DNA of 8,230 nt from positions 1 through 8,230 of the forward strand of contig JACDAS010000117.1 of NCBI GenBank assembly GCA_013695295.1, given 5' to 3'. The position numbers were made by a program, and so were the translations under genes. The stretch comes from Actinomycetota bacterium (lineage in GTDB: Bacteria > Actinomycetota > Thermoleophilia > Gaiellales > Gaiellaceae). This document shows positions 6,301 to 8,230 of the stretch, piece by piece (position 1 is the stretch's first letter; the number at the start of each line of letters is the position of its first letter). The notes beneath the pieces are model-generated. The model did no database searches. It worked only from the letters and a program-made list of their open reading frames with translations, and was not told the DNA's origin.

Positions 6301-7684
6301 CCGCGAGCATGTCGAGCACGTTCTCGAGCTGCTGGCGCGAGAGGTCGCCGAACGGGTATGCGCCGCGGACGAGGTCGTGGAGCTCCGCGACGCCGATCTC
6401 CTCCTGCGCCGAGACCGCGACGATCTGCTGCGCCAGGACGTCGAGGGGGTTCCTGGGCACGACGGTCTCTTCGATCTCGCCCGCGAGCATCCGCTGCGCG
6501 ACCACCGCCGACTCGAGTAGGTCGGCGCGGAACTTCGGGAAGATCCGCCCCTTCGAAATGGCTCCGAGCTCGTGCCCCGCACGCCCGATCCGCTGCAGTC
6601 CGCGCGCGACCGACTTCGGCGACTCGACCTGGATCACGAGGTCGACCGCGCCCATGTCGATCCCGAGCTCGAGCGACGAGGTGGCGACGAGGCACGGGAT
6701 CGCGCCGCGCTTCAGCTGCTCCTCCACCTCCACTCGCTGCTCGCGCGCGAGCGAGCCGTGGTGGGCGCGTGCGATCTCCGGCTGAGGCGGATCGGCCTCC
6801 GGCTGCTCGTTCGCCGCCAGCTCGTTCAGGCGCAAGGCGAGGCGCTCGGCCAGGCGTCGGTTGTTGACGAAGACGATCGTCGAGCGATGCTCACGGACGA
6901 GTCGCAGGAGCTCCGGGTAGATCGAGGGCCAGATCGAGAACGAGGTCGGGGCGTCCCCCGGTACCGCCTGCTCGGCCGAAACCTGCCCACCGAGCTCGCG
7001 CATGTCCTCCACCGGAACGACCACGCGCAGATCGAGCTCCTTCGCCCGCCCGGCGTCGACCAGTCGGATCGGCCGGCCTCCCGAGACGAAGCGGCCGATC
7101 TCCTCGAGCGGGCGCTGGGTCGCCGAGAGCCCAACCCGCTGGACCGGCTGCTCGGTCAGCCGGTCGAGGCGCTCGACGCTCAGCGCGAGGTGGGAGCCGC
7201 GCTTCGTGCCCGCGACCGCGTGCACCTCGTCGAGGATCAGCGTGCGCACCGAGCGGAGCGTCTCCCGCGCGCGTGAGGTCAGAAGCAGAAAGAGCGACTC
7301 GGGGGTGGTGATCAGGATGTCCGGGGGCTCGCGGAGCATCGCGGCGCGCTCTTTCTGCGGCGTGTCGCCGGTACGCACGGTCACTCGCAGCGAGCTCCGA
7401 AGCCCGGCGAGGGGCCCGCGGAGGTTCCGCTCGATGTCGTAGTTCAACGCCTTCAGCGGCGAGACGTAGATCAACCGCAGCCCCTCGCCGGGCGCAGTGG
7501 TCAGCCGGTCGATTCCGTAGAGGAACGCGGCGAGAGTCTTCCCCGAGCCCGTCGGTGCCTGGATCAGCGTGTGCTCGCCCGAGGCGATTGCCGGCCACCC
7601 GAGGGCCTGAGCCGGGGTCGGGCCCTCGAACGCACGTGCGAACCACTCGCGCGTGGTCGGGCTGAAGAGCTCGAGCGGGTCCAC
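3359..7684 (-). CDS. lhr: Lhr-type large DNA helicase (ATP-dependent, superfamily 2)
   Basis: This 1441-aa protein belongs to the Lhr family, 3'-to-5' ATP-dependent translocases that unwind RNA:DNA and DNA duplexes and are linked to DNA repair. Helicase motifs appear in order: Q-like region GPTPAQALGWPAI (21-33), Walker A APTGSGKT (43-50), TPES (127-130), DEVH (152-155), SAT (187-189), VFVNNRR (271-277), AHHGSL (307-312), ATSSLELGIDMG (334-345) and QRIGRAGH (364-371). A winged-helix and beta-barrel core follows; near residue 650 TPFGGRVHAPWA is typical of the Lhr core. The remaining C-terminal half includes tandem winged-helix segments (for example YSRFLSGWQGIDRRA) of the kind compared with the AlkZ fold. 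The length is close to the roughly 1500 aa of E. coli and mycobacterial Lhr, and no frameshift is seen. The GTG at 7684 is supported by a TACTCT box six bases upstream and no Shine-Dalgarno. Mycobacterial lhr lies next to nei; here nei is about 1.9 kb downstream on the same strand. Confidence 0.96.
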   Translation of the reverse strand: MDPLELFSPTTREWFARAFEGPTPAQALGWPAIASGEHTLIQAPTGSGKTLAAFLYGIDRLTTAPGEGLRLIYVSPLKALNYDIERNLRGPLAGLRSSLRVTVRTGDTPQKERAAMLREPPDILITTPESLFLLLTSRARETLRSVRTLILDEVHAVAGTKRGSHLALSVERLDRLTEQPVQRVGLSATQRPLEEIGRFVSGGRPIRLVDAGRAKELDLRVVVPVEDMRELGGQVSAEQAVPGDAPTSFSIWPSIYPELLRLVREHRSTIVFVNNRRLAERLALRLNELAANEQPEADPPQPEIARAHHGSLAREQRVEVEEQLKRGAIPCLVATSSLELGIDMGAVDLVIQVESPKSVARGLQRIGRAGHELGAISKGRIFPKFRADLLESAVVAQRMLAGEIEETVVPRNPLDVLAQQIVAVSAQEEIGVAELHDLVRGAYPFGDLSRQQLENVLDMLAGRYPSDEFAELRPRIVWDRTAGVIRGRAGAARLAVTNAGTIPDRGLYGVHLVGGGGRVGELDEEMVYEARAGQTFLLGATTWRIEEITRDRVLVSPAPGVPGAVPFWKGEGVGRPYELGEAIGRASRELVSLPEERALARLQDEHRLDELAARNLLTFLSEQAAATGAVPSDRTVVVERFRDEIGDWRLCILTPFGGRVHAPWALALAARLRESLGLEVQSIWSDDGIALHLPDADATPPASELVLEPDELEELVVSELASSALFGARFRENAARALLIPRRRPGQRTPLWQQRLKAQSLLQVARRYGSFPIILETYRECLQDVFDLPALKRLLSGLRKREIDLVDVETPSASPFASSLLFDYVATYMYEDDTPAAERRAQALSLDRDLLRELLGQEELRDLIDPGALEDVERSLAGRARIPDELHDLLLRRGDLAPGEFDAALGAALEADRRAITVRVGGEPRLIAAEDAGRYRDALGAMPPGGLPGAFLEPSEAPLRSLLGRYARGRGPFTTAQAAARFGLEPGELEVELRALEREDRLVRGELRPGGSEREWCDPDVLRRLRRASLAALRREVEPAEQSAYSRFLSGWQGIDRRATLREALVPLQGLALPVALWEAEVLPRRVPGYQPAQLDQLCATGELVWVGSGLDRVAVFFREDAAALGRPAGAPAPEGEVHDLLRSALERSAEFWFDLLAITGLESELALPALWDLVWAGEATNDAWTPLRAGRRYAAPPVQRRPRRFSRQRTTGITSTQGRWSLAERLFGSSAPSRRALAELLLERQGIVTRDGVRGEGIPGGYGAVYGELRALETIGLCRRGYFVEGLGGAQFALGGAVERLRELRQESTRLDPPNGSEATADALVLAAADPAQPYGAALPWPRRAGARAARVGGAYVVLLGGEAVLYVERGGRSLVPLRDTDESWLRPALAALVEHVRGRRGTRLAVERFDGEAVGDTEVLALLVEAGFTAGPRRAVLRP

Positions 7685-7690
7685 GCTGCC

Positions 7691-7696
7691 AGAGTA
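7691..7696 (-). promoter_or_regulatory. Candidate leaderless -10 box of lhr
   Basis: The minus strand reads TACTCT, fitting TAnnnT, six bases before the lhr GTG at 7684. There is no ribosome-binding site before that GTG, so a leaderless message is plausible. A -35 would fall inside the divergent small gene and is not obvious. Confidence 0.35.
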
Positions 7697-7699
7697 CCC

Positions 7700-7704
7700 A
7701 GGAG
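7700..7704 (+). promoter_or_regulatory. Ribosome-binding site deciding the start of the small divergent gene
   Basis: AGGAG lies five bases before a TTG at 7710 that is in frame with the small gene. The in-frame ATG at 7734 has no comparable site, so this favours the TTG start. Confidence 0.4.
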
Positions 7705-7709
7705 CCCCC

Positions 7710-8039
7710 TTGCATCTCCGGGCCGCGTGGACGATGATCGCGCCGGTGCCGAACTACTGGATTCGCACGAGCTCGAGCCCGCCCGAGGGAAGGCGGGACG
7801 ACCTGCGTGACATCGCGCAGCGCTACGACGCGGAGCTCCGGGAGGACGAGCTCTATACGCCGGTGACCGAGAACGGGATCGTCTACGTCCTCGTCAGGGC
7901 CGGCGAGGACCTGGCGCGAAACAAGGCGATGCTGAAGGAGATGGGCGCTCTCAGCGGGACGCTCGAGCTCCTGGACGTCGCCGAGGCCCAGCGGGCCTAC
8001 GACCTCGCGCCTGACAAAGCGCCTGAATCTTCCGCCTGA
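7710..8039 (+). CDS. Small protein of unknown function, divergent from lhr
   Basis: The gene encodes 109 aa from the TTG at 7710 (with AGGAG upstream) or 101 aa from the ATG at 7734 (beginning MIAPVPNYWI). I do not recognise the family. The middle looks like a compact alpha/beta fold: helix DDLRDIAQRYDAELREDEL, strand NGIVYVLVRA, helix EDLARNKAMLKEMG, strand TLELLDVAEAQ, helix AQRAYDLAPD. It has no cysteines, signal peptide or membrane segment and is rich in acidic and basic residues, so it is probably cytoplasmic. The ATG start gives a cleaner N-terminus, since residues before it (HLRAAWT) look unstructured; the TTG has the better ribosome-binding site. It is divergent from lhr with about 25 bases between the two starts and precedes an exported-protein gene by 28 bases. 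Confidence 0.7.
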   Translation: MHLRAAWTMIAPVPNYWIRTSSSPPEGRRDDLRDIAQRYDAELREDELYTPVTENGIVYVLVRAGEDLARNKAMLKEMGALSGTLELLDVAEAQRAYDLAPDKAPESSA

Positions 8040-8067
8040 CCTCGGCGGTCGCTCGAACACTGGGTCG

Positions 8068-8230
8068 GTGCGCGCTCGCCTCATCCTGCTGGCCGCGCTC
8101 GCGCTGCCGCTCGCGGCCGCCGCCGCTCCGACGCTCCGGCTCCCATCCGCTCCCGGCTGCCCGGTCTTCCCGACCGACAACCCGTGGAACCGCCGCGTCG
8201 ACCGGCTCCCCGTCGCGCCCGGGTCGAAGG
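8068..8230 (+). CDS. Exported protein, N-terminal part (runs off right edge)
   Basis: A GTG at 8068 opens a frame that stays open to the window edge (54 residues). It begins with a typical signal peptide: MRAR, then a Leu/Ala-rich core (LILLAALALPLAAAAA) with probable cleavage near residue 20. The mature start contains CPVFPTDNPWNRRVDRLPV, a Cys/Pro/Trp-rich motif that I associate with secreted proteins of unknown function in actinobacteria; this is recall and not a checked match. The single Cys near residue 31 is not in a lipobox, so a lipoprotein is unlikely. No clear ribosome-binding site precedes the GTG. It lies 28 bases after the small upstream gene on the same strand and may be co-transcribed with it. 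Its function cannot be read from this fragment. Confidence 0.65.
   Translation, partial: MRARLILLAALALPLAAAAAPTLRLPSAPGCPVFPTDNPWNRRVDRLPVAPGSK

Noticed and set aside
4559..6520. A 653-codon plus-strand open frame antisense to lhr
   Set aside because: Its composition (Arg, Glu, Leu and Ala runs) is that of the complement of a GC-rich gene, it has no domain, and the opposite strand carries the complete set of Lhr helicase motifs.

Overview
The window is very GC-rich, almost entirely coding, and has many GTG/TTG starts and several apparently leaderless promoters. It carries a full-length Lhr helicase and a mycobacterial-type Nei glycosylase. Together these suggest a chromosomal segment of a high-GC actinobacterium, perhaps a deep branch such as Thermoleophilia (Solirubrobacterales/Gaiellales). 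The taxon is inferred from style and gene content only. No rRNA, tRNA, CRISPR, insertion sequence, prophage or plasmid signature was seen, and no stretch longer than about 100 bases lacks a gene.

Layout from left to right. (1) A minus-strand gene of unknown function starts at 664 and runs off the left edge. (2) Just upstream of it on the same strand is a 250-aa Nei/Fpg-family DNA glycosylase (712-1464), likely co-transcribed with it. (3) A 54-base divergent promoter region (1465-1518) holds two exact TGTCTA direct repeats spaced 11 bases apart, the second overlapping a leaderless-type -10 box. (4) Reading right from it is a CarH/LitR-type regulator (MerR DNA-binding domain plus adenosylcobalamin-binding light-sensing domain, 1519-2373). 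It is translationally coupled through GTGA to a small unrecognised membrane protein (2370-2870). (5) Converging on that pair is a minus-strand SRPBCC-fold protein (2794-3258) with a strong Shine-Dalgarno site and a candidate SigB/SigF-type stress promoter. (6) The largest gene is a 1441-aa Lhr DNA helicase (3359-7684, minus strand). (7) Divergent from lhr is a small unrecognised protein (about 7710-8039), followed by the start of an exported protein that runs off the right edge (8068 onward).

How they may work together. Lhr and Nei are adjacent in mycobacteria (lhr Rv3296, nei Rv3297) and are thought to belong to a DNA-repair unit. Here both are on the minus strand but are separated by a regulator, a membrane protein and an SRPBCC protein. 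The CarH-like regulator shares its short promoter region with nei, so light or B12 status could control a DNA-repair gene as well as the membrane-protein operon. The photoreceptor keeps the cobalamin-binding and adenosyl-capping residues but appears to have Ala where Thermus CarH has the His that becomes the second axial cobalt ligand after illumination. These points are the most interesting in the window; the rest looks like ordinary chromosome.
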